Notes: a model not told the origin generated them from the sequence alone. A stretch of DNA of 64,000 nucleotides from Ornithodoros turicata (GCF_037126465.1 NC_088203.1:97774668-97838667); one strand, 5' to 3'. Counted from the stretch's first letter, positions 43,557 through 54,624 are shown. Numbers and translations: made by a program.

Positions 43557-43598
43557 CTTGTTGCATTTGTCGCTAAGAGCGACAAATGCAACAAGGCT
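43557..43598. repeat. Perfect hairpin at the 5' edge of a PLE fragment
   Basis: CCTTGTTGCATTTGTCGCT and its inverse flank a 3-nt loop. The PLE coding match starts immediately to the right, so the hairpin probably formed during 5' junction repair. Confidence 0.8.
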
Positions 43599-43860
43599 AA
43601 AGACGGAACTCGTTGACCACTGCTGGAAAACGGGACACAGTTTCAACTATGAGAATGCTACAACCTTGGCACGGGAACAACGGTGGGGGCCACGAAAATA
43701 CCTAGAATCGTGGCATATACAAAGAGAGCCTACCGCATGTAACGCCAACCGTGGCCCACTTCCCGATGTATACAAAGACTTAACTGGTTTTCGGTCACTC
43801 ATTCCCTCTCGAGGGTGCACTGATGATGTCTCCCGTATGGGAGACGAAACGTCTGAATAA
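43599..43860 (+). pseudogene. Penelope-like GIY-YIG C-terminal fragment (second PLE family)
   Basis: About 85 codons match the end of PLE proteins: LKTELVDHCWKTGHSFNYEN, ATTLAREQRWGPRKYLESWH, IQREPTACNANRGPLPDVY and terminal GDETSE. This covers the last part of the GIY-YIG nuclease, with the conserved E in LESWHIQ; the GIY-YIG motif itself and RT are missing. The family differs from the PLE at 32-37 kb. The frame upstream (43471-43598) is not PLE. The last codons lie in a hammerhead motif (next entry). Confidence 0.85.
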
Positions 43861-43862
43861 AT
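43812..43862 (+). ncRNA. Hammerhead ribozyme motif overlapping PLE stop codon
   Basis: CTGATGA at 43820-43826 has the consensus core. Stem II GTCTCCC/GGGAGAC closes on GTAT, followed by GAAA and CGTC, giving a minimal stem III and cleavage after C43853. The following TGAATAA contains the PLE stop. Stem I is weak here. This is the PLE hammerhead architecture described by Cervera and De la Pena. Confidence 0.8.
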
Positions 43863-44114
43863 TGGTTAGTTTGTTGTGTTAAGTCGGTGTTATTGTTTCC
43901 ATCTTGCATTATGATTCCCGGCTTTTGGAATATATTCGCAAAGTCTTTTAGCGTCTCTTGTTCACGAACAATCATCGCACGTCTTGGTCTCCTGCCGGGA
44001 TGCCACATCTGAAAAATCTTCACTGCCTTTTTCTTATTGCGCTGTGTAGCACCTAGGGCAAGCACCACGTCAGCTCTCTCTTCGTTGGAATAGGGCATTT
44101 TGACCCGCAGAGCA

Positions 44115-44300
44115 TACAACAAAGAGTGTGCATACGGAGACGAAAGGGCTGTACGCCGAAATAAATCTTTTAAAATAAAACATTAAAAAATCCACGCTTA
44201 AAATTCCACCCTTCGAAATCCATTTTCTGAAATAAACCGTTTAAAAATACACGTCCTCAAAATAAACGCTGTTAAAATAAATCATGGTTAGGCTTCGGAA
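44115..44300. repeat. Degenerate AAATAAA-word array
   Basis: Words such as CGAAATAAATC, TTTAAAATAAA and CAAAATAAACGC recur every 15-25 bp. Inverse words (GATTTATTTCG, GTTTATTCTTC) occur at 46596-46680 and 47400-47447. Confidence 0.6.
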
Positions 44301-44485
44301 GGTAAGACTCCGTATGATAGTAGTGATAGCCGTATGGGCGACACGAGGTTCTTTTCGGCGAAACATGCTATTATGATGTTTCTTACTCATGTTTGTATTG
44401 TTATCAATTGCATAACAACTTAGGATTTCGAAATATCCAGCTTAAAAGTGATGACGACGATGCGCGTATGAATACAGGACACGCA
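44301..44485. other. Unassigned spacer
   Basis: Short stretch without recognised features between the AAATAAA array and the hAT element. Confidence 0.3.
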
Positions 44486-44493
44486 CACTTGAT

Positions 44494-45292
44494 CATATCT
44501 GAGTAGTAATAGCATTACTGTAATGAAATTACAGCAATGAATTACTTTTTCTGGTAATTTGTAATGTAATGCATTACTTTTGATATTAGGTAATTTGTAA
44601 TTAATTTAATTACATTTGGGCTGTAATTTTAATGGCATTACTCGTTACTTTTTACAAAAGAATCCAGTGTGTGTTCTGTGTTGGCACTTGGCAGAAAGAG
44701 AGTTTGGGAACTGCTGAGTGAAAAGAATTCCAACGGCACTATGAACGGTGACGCACTCGTGGCACTCGGTGGCACGTGGAACGTCAATTCCCTTCGACGA
44801 GCCAGTTGCCTTAGGCAGGGCACCCACAAACAAACGTTGTTCAACGTTGGTCAACGGTTTGTAGCCCTGGAGAACCATTGTTTGCGGGCCCCATCCTCCT
44901 GACAATCTTCCTGTTGTCGTGATACATTGTGTCTCCTTCGTCTCTACATTGTGGAGCAATACGTCATACGTGGCACACTAGCATGACATGTAGAAGAGAC
45001 AAACAGAAGAGTACAAGCTAACTGTTGATACATTGTAAGCATACATTTTTTCCTCGAATTTCGGGGAAGGCAAGTTTCGTCAACTTGTGTGTCCCTTGTG
45101 CTTTCCACAAACTCGGGAACGCGTATGCCAATAATGGTAAAGTAATGACATTGTAATGTCATTACTTTTTCGTAGTAATTGTAATGTAATTTTATTACGT
45201 TTCAATTGCAGTAATGAGTAATGTAATTAAATTAAATTCTAACTGGAGTAATGTAATTTAATTACATTTTCGAAGTAATTTACCCAGGTATG
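44494..45292. mobile_element. hAT-like element rich in GTAATTAC-type repeats
   Basis: Ends CATATCTGAGTA and TTACCCAGGTATG are imperfect inverted repeats. Flanks CACTTGAT (44486-44493) and CTCTTGAT (45293-45300) form an 8-bp duplication with one difference. Both subterminal regions are dense in TAATGTAATTTAATTAC-like words. The central 480 bp is unique and encodes nothing recognised. The design parallels 26845-27598. Confidence 0.7.
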
Positions 45293-45423
45293 CTCTTGAT
45301 CCTTGAGCCAGCTGACCGCTGTGGACGGATTGCACGGCGACGGTCATTCGCACTGGTAAAAGAAAGGCCAAGAAAGGCACGCACGCACACGAAAAAGAGA
45401 AACGCAAAATCAGAAAACATACC

Positions 45424-45456
45424 AAAGAATGGCCAAACTCTCCTGATAGGCGGCTC
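45424..45456. mobile_element. Right end of a CAGAGC-type hAT MITE
   Basis: GAATGGCCAAACTCTCCT and GGCGGCTCT match the right end of the intact element at 50813-51119. The rest is missing. Confidence 0.65.
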
Positions 45457-45458
45457 TA

Positions 45459-46304
45459 CAGGGTGTCCCAGAAAACGTGTCATTGAATTATAATAAAAAA
45501 ACTACGCCACCTGGAATCATGCGGTCAACAGCATTTGTTCGTATTAGGTTTTTGCCACCTCCTAATGTGAATGTCACGTACTCCAAGTTTAATTATGTAA
45601 ATATTTGCGAACTGAACTGTGAAATTTGCCAAGTAAAGGTCACTTTTTAACCCCACCAATATGAAGGGCGTGCCGAATTCACTCACATTCATGATAATTC
45701 ACAGTGATATTCACGAGCTATCCCATCGGAAAAAATAGCCGAATATCATGCTTATCGGAGCACCGGACCATAGCGCGCGAGGACTTTTTGAGCGCAATCG
45801 CTCTCAGTGCGACGAAAGGATGTTCCGAAGCCAGCCCACAGAGTGATAGTAGAAAAGTAACAGTTCCTAAAATTGGGAGAGCGAAAGCATTATCCCAGCG
45901 AAAGTCGGACGTGATAAGCCGTGCCTGTTTTATCTCTTTCTGCGATGTCGGGGAGGGCTGGATTTCCAACCTCCTTTCGTCGGACTGACAAAGATTGCGC
46001 TGAAAAATTCATCGTGCGCTATTCTGTGCGACCTCCGTAGAGCATGATGTTCGGCTATTTTTTTCGATGGGATAGTTCCTGAATATCCCTGTCAATTATC
46101 ATTAATTTGACTAAATTAGACACGCTCTTCACATTGGTGGGGTAAAAACGTGACATTTACTACGCAAATTTCCGACTTAAGCTCGCAAAAATTTACGTAA
46201 TTAAACTTACGTTACACGACATGAACAAATGCCATTGACCGCATGACTCTAGGTGGTGTAGTTTTTTTATTATAATTCAATGGCACGTTTTCTGGGACAC
46301 CCTG
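45459..46304. mobile_element. CAGGGTGTCCCAGAAAA-family MITE, full copy
   Basis: Uninterrupted reference copy of 846 bp with TA at 45457-45458 and 46305-46306 and long inverted arms. It provides the empty-site sequence (CATTAATTTGACTAAA near 46101) for the nested insertion at 23067. No transposase. Confidence 0.9.
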
Positions 46305-47464
46305 TATATTAGAATATATTACACCGATGTCGCGGGTTACTTGCACTGCTAAAACAGAGCTTCACCGAATAATACGCTCCCGGGCATCCGTCATTCCGAA
46401 TGATATCAGCCTCCCCCCCCCCCCCTACTAAGTTGGCAAAACTGGTCACGGATCACATACAGACAGACAACCTGCTTCCGGTGTACCGAAATCCTCGTTC
46501 ACAGTTATAGCCCTGGCTAGCCCTACGCGCGAGGAGGGTACTATTTTCCGCGGCGGACGTAGCGCCGTTGGCTGTCCACCAATCAGGGACGATGGATGTT
46601 AAGAGATTTATTTCGAAGCGTTTATTCTTCAAAGTTTATTTTTCGGAGTTTATTTCGACAGCGTGGATTTTCTCATGATTTATATTGAAGAGTTTGACAG
46701 GTCGACGAACATTCTCCAATTATTATGCCCAATGAAAGAACATAGCTCACGATATCCAAATATGAAATTCATTTGCTTCCGGCGAGTGTCTTTAACACGA
46801 AACAATGCCATTCAAAGAGCATAATCCGCGCGAGCCTCTCCTTATCCTTGGAGCCGGGTCACGTCACTATATTCCAGCGTATAGCAACACCGAATTCTAG
46901 GCGCTGGAGGTGGGGGAGATTTCGCTCTCCTAGCCAATGACGGACCCCACTGAGACAAGCTGCAGCTTGCGAGGGAACCGGTTACGGGAACATCGCGGTG
47001 ACCTCGCGGAGCAATACAGCACAGAGAACATAGTGCGCATGTGAAATAGAATATTGAGGGTTTTTGGTACAGTTTGAACTGGCTACCTTGGATTGGGCAA
47101 GTGGGAATACGTTTAGAGTTGACCTCACTTCTCGATATTACAAAAAAATTAATGTATAAGCGTCCCGTATTCTAAATGGCTGAAGATGCGCGACGTCAAA
47201 ATGACGTGTCGCTATTGTCGCCAGGACATCGCAGGGCGGGGCATGAGGGCGAAAGAGTGCAGTGAATATTCATTCGGTTTGGAGCCATTATTTACTTTTT
47301 TGCGACAACATTTTTTCCAAAACGTTCACCGTCGGCAACGTATCACAATGTATTTAAAAAAAGTGCGCCTCGTATACCTGTTTATTGCCCCTTTAAGAGA
47401 TTTATTTTTGAACGTTTTATTTTTACGTGATTTATTTCGGCGTCATCCCGACGAAAGTGAACAA
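46305..47464. other. Unassigned sequence inside the large inverted structure
   Basis: 46349-46415 resembles the left part of the CACTCT MITE family (CACTGCTAAAACAGAGCTTC, AATACGCTC). C run at 46414-46427. TTTATTT words at 46596-46680. The frame from 47186 carries CRYCRQDIAGRG, but no domain was recognised. Confidence 0.4.
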
Positions 47465-48026
47465 AGGATCAAGGTTCTTCGGCTGAAAGATAGCCCCTTC
47501 CCTGTCGCGTACTTTCAGTTGCTTCACGACGAAATAAAAAAAAGAGAGGAGGAAATCAAACAAACAATAAAAAGACAAAGCTCCGCGTTGTCATCGTCAC
47601 AGTGCCCTCTGATCGTCGAGCAGATACGGCACCATGCAAGGGTGACAGATAAGAGTTGGATCGCATATCTCCTTGTTCATCAAGTGAGACCTGGGAGGGC
47701 GCTGTGATCCACCGCTCGTTTTACGCGTCGGAAACATGCTCCGTCCAAGTTTCGGAAGTCCGGACGCATTTGCTGGAGACCCGCGAAAAAACAAGTCGTT
47801 AGAGCTAGAGAGATGAAAACCAACTGAATTCGTTTTCTCATGGTAGCGCCTACAACCTCACGATCTTTGTTGTAATCCTCCTTTCCACTAATTAATTAGT
47901 TAATTGCGGTACAAGAATTACTCTGAAACACTTTGGGCTACTAGTAATACTATCCAGTTGCTTAAGTTGTGACTCGATGAGCCGTTATTTTTTAAAGGTG
48001 GGGTTGGAGTTAAATGAAACACCCTT
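47465..48026. mobile_element. CAGGGTGTTTCATTTAACTC element, right inverted arm
   Basis: Inverse of 42638-43241. It ends GAGTTAAATGAAACACCC, with the terminal base altered. Its plus frame encodes a peptide segment (FPVAYFQLLH, EIKQTIKR, CPLIVEQIRH) closely matching the minus frame of the left arm. Conservation of the peptide may reflect coding origin or simple sequence identity. Confidence 0.75.
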
Positions 48027-48344
48027 ACATACGGCGTATACGTGGAAAGCGTATACGTCCAGCAGTAGGGACACTCCCACAAAGTACCGTGGTCCATAAG
48101 GTGCACAACTAGTAAAACCACGTCCTGGAAAGTTTTCCTAGTTTCAAGACCGTGTCCGTTCATGCAGATGTTCTTATCGGCGATCCTTCGGCTGTTCTCC
48201 ACGATATGCCTCGCGAGTGCTCGTGTCAGTATCACTGCCGCTGTGCAGTGTTTGCATCAGTACCGCTCGCCTCCATTACTGTTGTAATTGAACTTTGCGG
48301 ATGGATTATCATGATGCCTGTGGTTGCCAGTTTCGTGTTCGTTT
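48027..48344. other. Unassigned sequence
   Basis: No repeat or gene recognised; possibly the 5' part of the truncated LINE that ends at 48560. Confidence 0.3.
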
Positions 48345-48560
48345 TCAGTTCTGTTTGTTTGTTTTGCTTGTTTGTTTTGCTTTTTGTTTGTTTTCCTTTT
48401 GTTTGTTTCTCTTTTGTTTGTTTTATTTTATTTATTTTTCTTTTTATTCGTCTCTCCCTTCCTTTTTTCCTTTCTTTTCTTTCCTGGGAATAGCAAGCCG
48501 CCGTAGCGGTGGCTAACCTTTCCCTCCTATTTTATATAATAAACATATCCCCCCCCCTCC
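48345..48560 (+). mobile_element. LINE 3' end with poly-C tail, copy 2
   Basis: T-rich tract, GGGAATAGCAAGCCGCC, GTGGCTAACCTTTCC, AATAAACATAT and a C run interrupted by one T. Same family as 6071-6262 and 60324-60711. Confidence 0.8.
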
Positions 48561-48766
48561 CGGTAGTTGCTTTTATTGAAATCAATACTTTCGGATACGA
48601 TACTTGTTGAAAATTTCGTAGTACGGACTAAGGTCAAGTGTTCGTTTAGGAACAAACGTTGACCATGATATGGCGTACATGCCACCACAGAAGAGGTGCA
48701 TGCAACCTTAGACACAGGATCTGGCGTTGACAAGATGGCGTATATGCAGGCAAGTTGGAGGAAGAA

Positions 48767-48905
48767 CTCCATTATGAAAAATCCTGAGTCTGGACACAGA
48801 GAGGGACGACACGAACACACGACTCAAACACAGACGACTCACGAGTCCTGTGTTCGTGTCGTCCCTCTCTGTGCCCAGACTCAGGCTTTTACATAATGGG
48901 GATCT
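48767..48905. repeat. Inverted repeat of PLE-tail-like sequence
   Basis: Arms of ~50 bp: CCATTATG, CCTGAGTCTGG, CACAGAGAGGGACGACACGA and inverse. The words resemble the GACACGGACACAGAAGACGA region of the PLE 3' UTR at 32-37 kb. Probably two PLE-type ends joined in opposite orientation. Confidence 0.65.
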
Positions 48906-49399
48906 GGCGCATCCTGTTTCTAGAATGACATGTCCGATTACTCCCTCACGGGCGTTGTATAGCAGTTTTTAAAGAAAAAAAATATATACGGGGCTTTTTT
49001 AACCTCCTAAAACGCGATTTCTAGTACCGAAAAATCCGCTCTCTGGTCACCACACTTAAGACTTCGACAACAACAAAAATAAAAATAAAAGCAAAAACTA
49101 AAGTTTATGTTTGTTAACTCTCTATCCTCTCGTTAAAGTTTATTATTTTTCACATTCACATTATCGAGGGAGTAAGAAAACGAGACGATATCGATTAACA
49201 GCGTGGCCCATGGATACAGCATTCTGTTAGCGATACATTTCGCTAACACGGTCCGGAGGAAAGGACGATGACCGCGCGATATGGTGTCCGCGCGACGGCG
49301 CGACGGCGCACGTCGAATATTTTTTACTTTCGGTTTGTGAATGAGTCGCACTAATTTTCCTCTGCTTATGCATTAAAGTTGTAATTCGATTGAATACAC
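48906..49399. other. Unassigned sequence
   Basis: AT-rich with no recognised element or gene. Confidence 0.3.
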
Positions 49400-49520
49400 C
49401 CAGGACACAAACTAACCCCTCCCCCCCTGTTTCCCGCTCCTTCCCATTGTCCTCTCTCCATCTGTCCACATCTGTACTCCACTCATAGCCACAGTTGATT
49501 CGCGGCGCTAACACGAACAA
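49400..49520 (+). repeat. SINE 3' fragment
   Basis: ACACAAACTAACCCC, CTCTCCATCTGTCCACATCT and GCGGCGCTAACACGAA match the SINE body end; head missing. Confidence 0.7.
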
Positions 49521-49644
49521 ACAACACGTCTCTGACTATTCACTCGTCGGTAGTGTATCCTAGGTCATGCTAAACACTGCGATACTGCTGGGATCGATAC
49601 CTTCTTCCCTACACTCTGCTCTCGATGTTTCCCTTGATTTTAGA

Positions 49645-49785
49645 CAGACGGATATGTCAGCACAGTTCCCCGTGAAGTGAGCCCTGGGCGCACATTGACC
49701 CTATTCCTTTCTGCTGTCACCTCCGCTTTTCCATTTTTGTATACCGCTCACAGCTACAATAGCTTTGCGGTGCGAACGTGCAATT
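49645..49785 (+). repeat. Old SINE body fragment
   Basis: GTCAGCACAGTTCCCCGTGA, TGGGCGCACATTGACCC, TACCGCTCACAGCTACAAT and TTTGCGGTGCGAAC are diverged matches to the same SINE body. Confidence 0.6.
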
Positions 49786-50688
49786 TTGTTTCTTTAGGCG
49801 ACAGTATCTGCTTCAGTGGCCCCATTGTGAACATGCCCACGCTACTCAGGTTCCCATGATAACGGGACGCATCTACGATACAATGTGCGAGAAGTCACGC
49901 ACGGCGGGGCACCGCCGTCGCTACGGCCCGTGCATCCTGAGCGTACGTGTTGTACGTCCCAGAAAAGTACACAGACACAATAGCAGAGCACCGATGGGCC
50001 GAAAAGCACATTTCCCCCGTTTTCTGCGTACCGTGTTCGAAGATAAGCAGCGTAGAAAGATTTTTTTTATGAAACCGATGGAAGAAAACATTTAAGCTAA
50101 AGTATGCCTAGCTTTCATGATATTCCTTTCATATAAACATAAAATGAGTGAGCCTCCGTTTTGAATCAGCAACTCTGAATCGGCTATTGATGTCATATGT
50201 TTAGAGTAAGCGCTCCTTGCGGAGTAAGGCACAATTTTTTGAATTAGTCTTTCATTCCGCTGGTCTTGTTCCTTTCGTTCGGTACTCAAAAAGCTGCATT
50301 TCAACAGAAGGTCGCCTTCTTTACCTAGTGATAGTCTTGAACGCGGATTATGCTTTTCTACCGAAAGGAATCCTGAATGCTTCCAGGAGCGCGACTGATA
50401 GCGAGAGTACAGAATTTAACTTCCCTAGCTATATCCTGAAGACAAGCTGTCGTGCTTTATTTAGAACCTAAAATATTTTCAAGTCTTACTACATGTCCTT
50501 CAGAACGGACGATCTCAAGAAATCCCAGCACTGCGAGGGGCACGTGTTGCGACCCTGGGCGCTTATTGCCATGAGAAAGAGAGAATTGCCTATTGTATTT
50601 TGTTTTCGCTGACCTTGAAACGTGTTAAATTTCACGTATTAGCGATGCGCTCGTGGTGTATGCTGCCAAATATGGCAACATGAACACC
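49786..50688. other. Unassigned sequence
   Basis: No repeat boundary or gene recognised. Open frames of 70-105 codons carry no identifiable motif. Confidence 0.3.
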
Positions 50689-51166
50689 ATACCCAAGCAG
50701 CAAAATGTACTGAAAGTCGGGTGCAATAGGGGTGGACGGGTAGACGGAAGGCCTTGAACAGACTCGTGAGACTAAGGAACATCGATAAGACACATACCGA
50801 CCACCCCTATTGCAGAGCTGTTTATTAGGAGAGTTTGGCCATTGGGAGGAGCCTGTCTCAAAGTGCGTCACTTGACGTCACACGATGGGCGGCGCCAAGG
50901 CCAGTGACACCATTTTGGATCAGAGCTATCGCCTTGAAATCTCCCATTCCGCCATTTTGGAGCAGAGGTACAGCCTTGAAATCCCCCCGTACTGCCGCGG
51001 CTCGCCTTTCATCCCGTCCAAGTGGGCGGAGCGATGACGACTCTGACGTCACGGCGGCTCCCCATCTCCGGGCGGCAAAAGATCACAGAATGGCCAAACT
51101 CTCCTCATAAACGGCTCTGCCCTATTGCACTCGACTTTCAGTACATTGTGCTGCTTGGGGTACGTC
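50689..51166. repeat. Inverted-repeat element hosting a hAT MITE
   Basis: AAGCAGCAAAATGTACTGAA (50698) and inverse (TTCAGTACATTGTGCTGCTT, 51138) are opposed arms with GTGCAATAGGG inside. The hAT MITE at 50813 is inserted in the CCCTATTG of this repeat. Confidence 0.7.
50813..51119. mobile_element. hAT MITE with CAGAGC ends
   Basis: Ends CAGAGCTGTTTATTAGGAGA and inverse (with two differences) bound 307 bp. CCCTATTG flanks both sides (50805-50812, 51120-51127), an exact 8-bp duplication. The interior holds two CCATTTTGGA(T/G)CAGAG words. No coding sequence. Confidence 0.88.
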
Positions 51167-51207
51167 ACAGCAGATAAGACAGCGATCCTGCTTGTGCCAA
51201 TAAGAAG

Positions 51208-51541
51208 TTACAAGATAAAATCGCTGAAACCAGTGTTAAAAACTCAAAGGACGAAACAAGACGACGCACTGCACTTTCAAACAATTTGTTCAATAATCCA
51301 TCACCTTACTCAACACCTCAGCGCCACGTCGCTCCACTCAAACACACGTTTTTAGCTCGTGTTTTCGAGAAATGCATGTATCTTATCAGAGTAATTAAAA
51401 TACTATTTAAAAGACTAAAAGAAAAAGTAAAGACTGAGAGTAAAGCTAAAAGAGTATTCGTCCTTTGTGTTTTTAGCACTGGTTTTAGCGATTTTATTCG
51501 TCCTTTGTGTTTTTAGCACTGGCTTTAGCGATTTTATCACG
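51208..51541. repeat. Inverted repeat with a tandemly duplicated right arm
   Basis: GATAAAATCGCTGAAACCAG at 51214 is inverted in GCACTGG(T/C)TTTAGCGATTTTAT, which occurs twice in tandem (about 51475-51539; 41-bp unit starting ATTCGTCCTTTGTG). Confidence 0.75.
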
Positions 51542-54196
51542 TGTGACCAACAGGCCTAAATTGGTACTGTATTCAAGAAGCTACAAGGTACCGCTAGAAA
51601 CCAACAAAACCCGGTAGCGCGTCGACGGAACGATGGGGGGGTTGAAAGTTGCAACGAAAGGTATCCCATTAGAAACATATAGACTATCCTCTGTTTACAA
51701 ACATGTGACGTCACGAGAAGACCGGTTCGAGGTTACATTTCGCTGAGGTGGGAAAGAGGAGGGAAAAATGCGTCGGCTGATAGGCTGATAAAGCTGATAA
51801 TGCTCTGCATGTTCTGCGCGGCGGCGAAACGTAATCGATGATGTCGTGTCCACGAAAGGAAGACTGAGTGAGAAGGATTGTTTGAAATTGGGTGATGATT
51901 GGAGTTTAATGGCGCATTGACAACAAAGATCATAATGCGCCATTGAAATTGGGGATTGTGTGAAATTTAAAATTGGAAAGTATCATTTCTAAACTTCGGG
52001 CCTATCGCACAGACATTGAAAGAGTCATGAAAACGACCCTTTCGTTGCGCGTTCGCTGCCACAACTTATTAGTGCCATTCGAGAATAAACTCCCGAAATT
52101 TTACGCGGCGTTCCGGGGCTATTTGCAGTGTTTGGAAATAAAGATCAGTGCCAGGCGTTTATAATGGAGAGCCGTTGTAATCTAAGGGACCAGAAGTTTT
52201 TAATTGCGTCTCACTTTCCTCGTTCTTTCTTTTTTCCTCCTTATAGTCTGCTATGGTAGGGGAGACCCGGGAGAGTCTCCGACCATGCTGTGACAAAAGT
52301 ACGTTTGTCAGGCTGACGAAACTAACGCTGGATTTTAGCGCGATCTTTTAGCTACACAACGCACGTATTATACTAAAGCTGGCTTTCAAAAACAGCTAGA
52401 CATTTGCGCGGAGGTAATCGAGTGTGACAATACGCTCCAGTAGCCGGGCATGTTGTCACACGGGCTGGGGCAGGTTGTCGTAATCTTAATTGTGGAGATG
52501 TACCGAATGAAGTACCAGTGGAAGTGCATATAGAAAACAACCTAACCGAGCAGAGAAGAACCCATTATCGTAAGCCTTACATTTTATATTATATTTCCAC
52601 CTCTGTCCTAGCTGTACATGATTCGTGCAAGCTAGCCGTTACTGGCTGGTAGATCGGCACTGTAAATGTAAAAAGCGGCACCAAATTATTACACGATCTC
52701 TAAGTTGGACTGAAAAAGCTACTGAAGCACTTTCTCGCGGATATGGTTTGCGCTGTCAGTTGCTCTACCAGTTGACGGACGTGACAACTTACCCCACCAG
52801 ATATGGGACAGCTGACCCCTACGAAACTTTCAATGACTTTACCTCAGCAGTGAACCTAACTGTGGAAAGTATTCCGCTGAAAATCCGTGAAAAGATTTCC
52901 GAAAGTTGAATGATCGTTACGGACACGTGCATACTTTAGAGCTTTAGTGTGCGTCATGCAAAATTTGAAAATTGCAAGAGCGGAAAATTTTACCTACTGG
53001 TGACCGAAACAATTCTTGTGTTGTGTGCAGCTTGACATACTTTCCATGGCAATGAAAGTTTCTTCAGTTAGTTGTTGCTCGGTGCCGCTAACAAACAGTG
53101 GGAAAATGGCTCAGCTGCTCTGCTTCGTTTTCTTTAAGTAACGAGTGTGACAACTGACGCGGGTGACAACCCTACTCTGTCCCTCCAACTTTGGATGTGC
53201 TACTGTATTTGTCACGGCGGCTCTATTCCAGATATGCCTCATATCATTACTTTGTTTTCTTGCACTTATTATGATATAGCAAAAGACGTAAAAATAATGT
53301 CAAGTTCGCGACAAGATAGTAATTCAAAACGTGATACATACGGTTAGGAGCACCTATCTATTTATTAAATACAAGACTTTATTAAGTACAAGACAACACG
53401 CGAAACTGCATTTCTACGGGTTAGAAGCAATGTCGCTATATTGCTTCTAACCTCAAGTGCAGTTTCGTGCACGAAATTCTTGTAATTAATAAATATATCG
53501 ATGCTTATAACAGTTCTTTTATTATGCTAGACATAGACAAGCGAGCAAGCTGTTCATACTAAAGGTTTTCCCTGGGTTTTCCTGCACACTTTAACGATAG
53601 CTCTCGGTACAGCTTCTCTGAAGACGTCATCGACGCGGACAAGTAGCCGTGCCTCCCATTCGTGGTTTTCTGATACAGTCTGTGGACTACTGGCACCCAT
53701 GCCCTGTTTCCAGTGACAACACCGAGTCACAAAAAAAAAAAAAAACAATCAACGAAATTGCGAAAAAATAACGTTCTGTGTTGCTGCAAGGAACGGCTTC
53801 TAAAATAGCCTTCGTGGCGCATATGTATTTCTATGGCTCCCTGTTCTATCTGTCACAGGCTGTAAGTTCTCCTTAGGTGTCCGCGTAACAGTAGCGTTAT
53901 GTGAAGCCTATACCGAATACCGCAGTCTACTGGGACACAAAGCACAATTAAGCATGGTCCTGAGGACAATAAATTACTTAGGGATCCATTAACGTCATCT
54001 TATACCCTGTAGGGAGAAGGAGAGGAAAGAAGAAGACTGTCTCGAAAAGGGTTATTAATCTAAGCTGTGCTCGAAAAGTTGAGTTCAATTGCTAGGATAA
54101 TGAAGTATCGCGCTGCTCGTGTCAGGTCTCAAGGGCCGTACTTCGTATTGCCTTCCATGTACAGAACGGTGTTCAATTATTCATGTCATGCGTACG
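51542..54196. other. Unassigned sequence
   Basis: No gene can be named. Hairpins: TGGCGCATT/AATGCGCCA near 51908-51943 and GTTAGAAGCAAT/ATTGCTTCTAAC near 53430-53462. The frame 52625-52909 (94 codons) is open without a motif. Confidence 0.35.
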
Positions 54197-54259
54197 TACA
54201 GCTTGGGGCAAAAATTTACGGAACGTGGCACTAGAGTATATCACTAACTTATCCTAATA

Positions 54260-54624
54260 TGTCAAATATCGTCTTTGGGGCCACCACACGCAACAACAAC
54301 AACAGGCGACGAGGCGTCGAACAACGGGCTGGGGCCCGCGACACGTCGCGCTACATGGCAAGCGATCCTTCTGGAAGCATCTGCTCCTTCGCTCCTTCTT
54401 CGCGACCTTGCAGATGCTTCTGTATTTCCTTCTCTCCCCCGACGCGCGCCGTCTACAATATTCGCCGCTGTGTATAAAAGCTTGTGAGCTCCCGGTCGGA
54501 ACACTATTATTCCTTTACTTTGGTTCTGTCCAAGAGCTACCGCTCTTGTGTTAGCCAGCTAAACAGCTGAATAAAGTGTTCGCCAGTTATTCGCCGTCTC
54601 GCTCGCCTGTTTTCATCCGTGACA
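54260..54624 (+). mobile_element. Solo LTR (Ty3/Gypsy-like)
   Basis: 365 bp starting TGTCA and ending TGACA (5-bp inverted termini, TG...CA). It contains TATAAAAG at 54473 and AATAAA at 54572 in the spacing expected for U3-R-U5. No internal retrotransposon sequence follows. Flanks share AATATGTCAAA, so the exact duplication length is unclear. Confidence 0.75.
54473..54480 (+). promoter_or_regulatory. TATA box of the LTR
   Basis: TATAAAAG about 100 bp upstream of the AATAAA polyadenylation signal. Confidence 0.6.

Noticed and set aside
42638..48026. Single autonomous 5.4-kb transposon
   Set aside because: Most of the interior is explained by other insertions and no transposase domain was seen; kept only as one of two hypotheses.
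48152..48516. Membrane-protein-like F/L-rich frames
   Set aside because: They translate the T-rich 3' end of the poly-C LINE family; no real coding signal.
52625..52909. 94-codon frame in a region with few repeats
   Set aside because: Could be an exon but I recognise no family and cannot show flanking splice sites that maintain frame.
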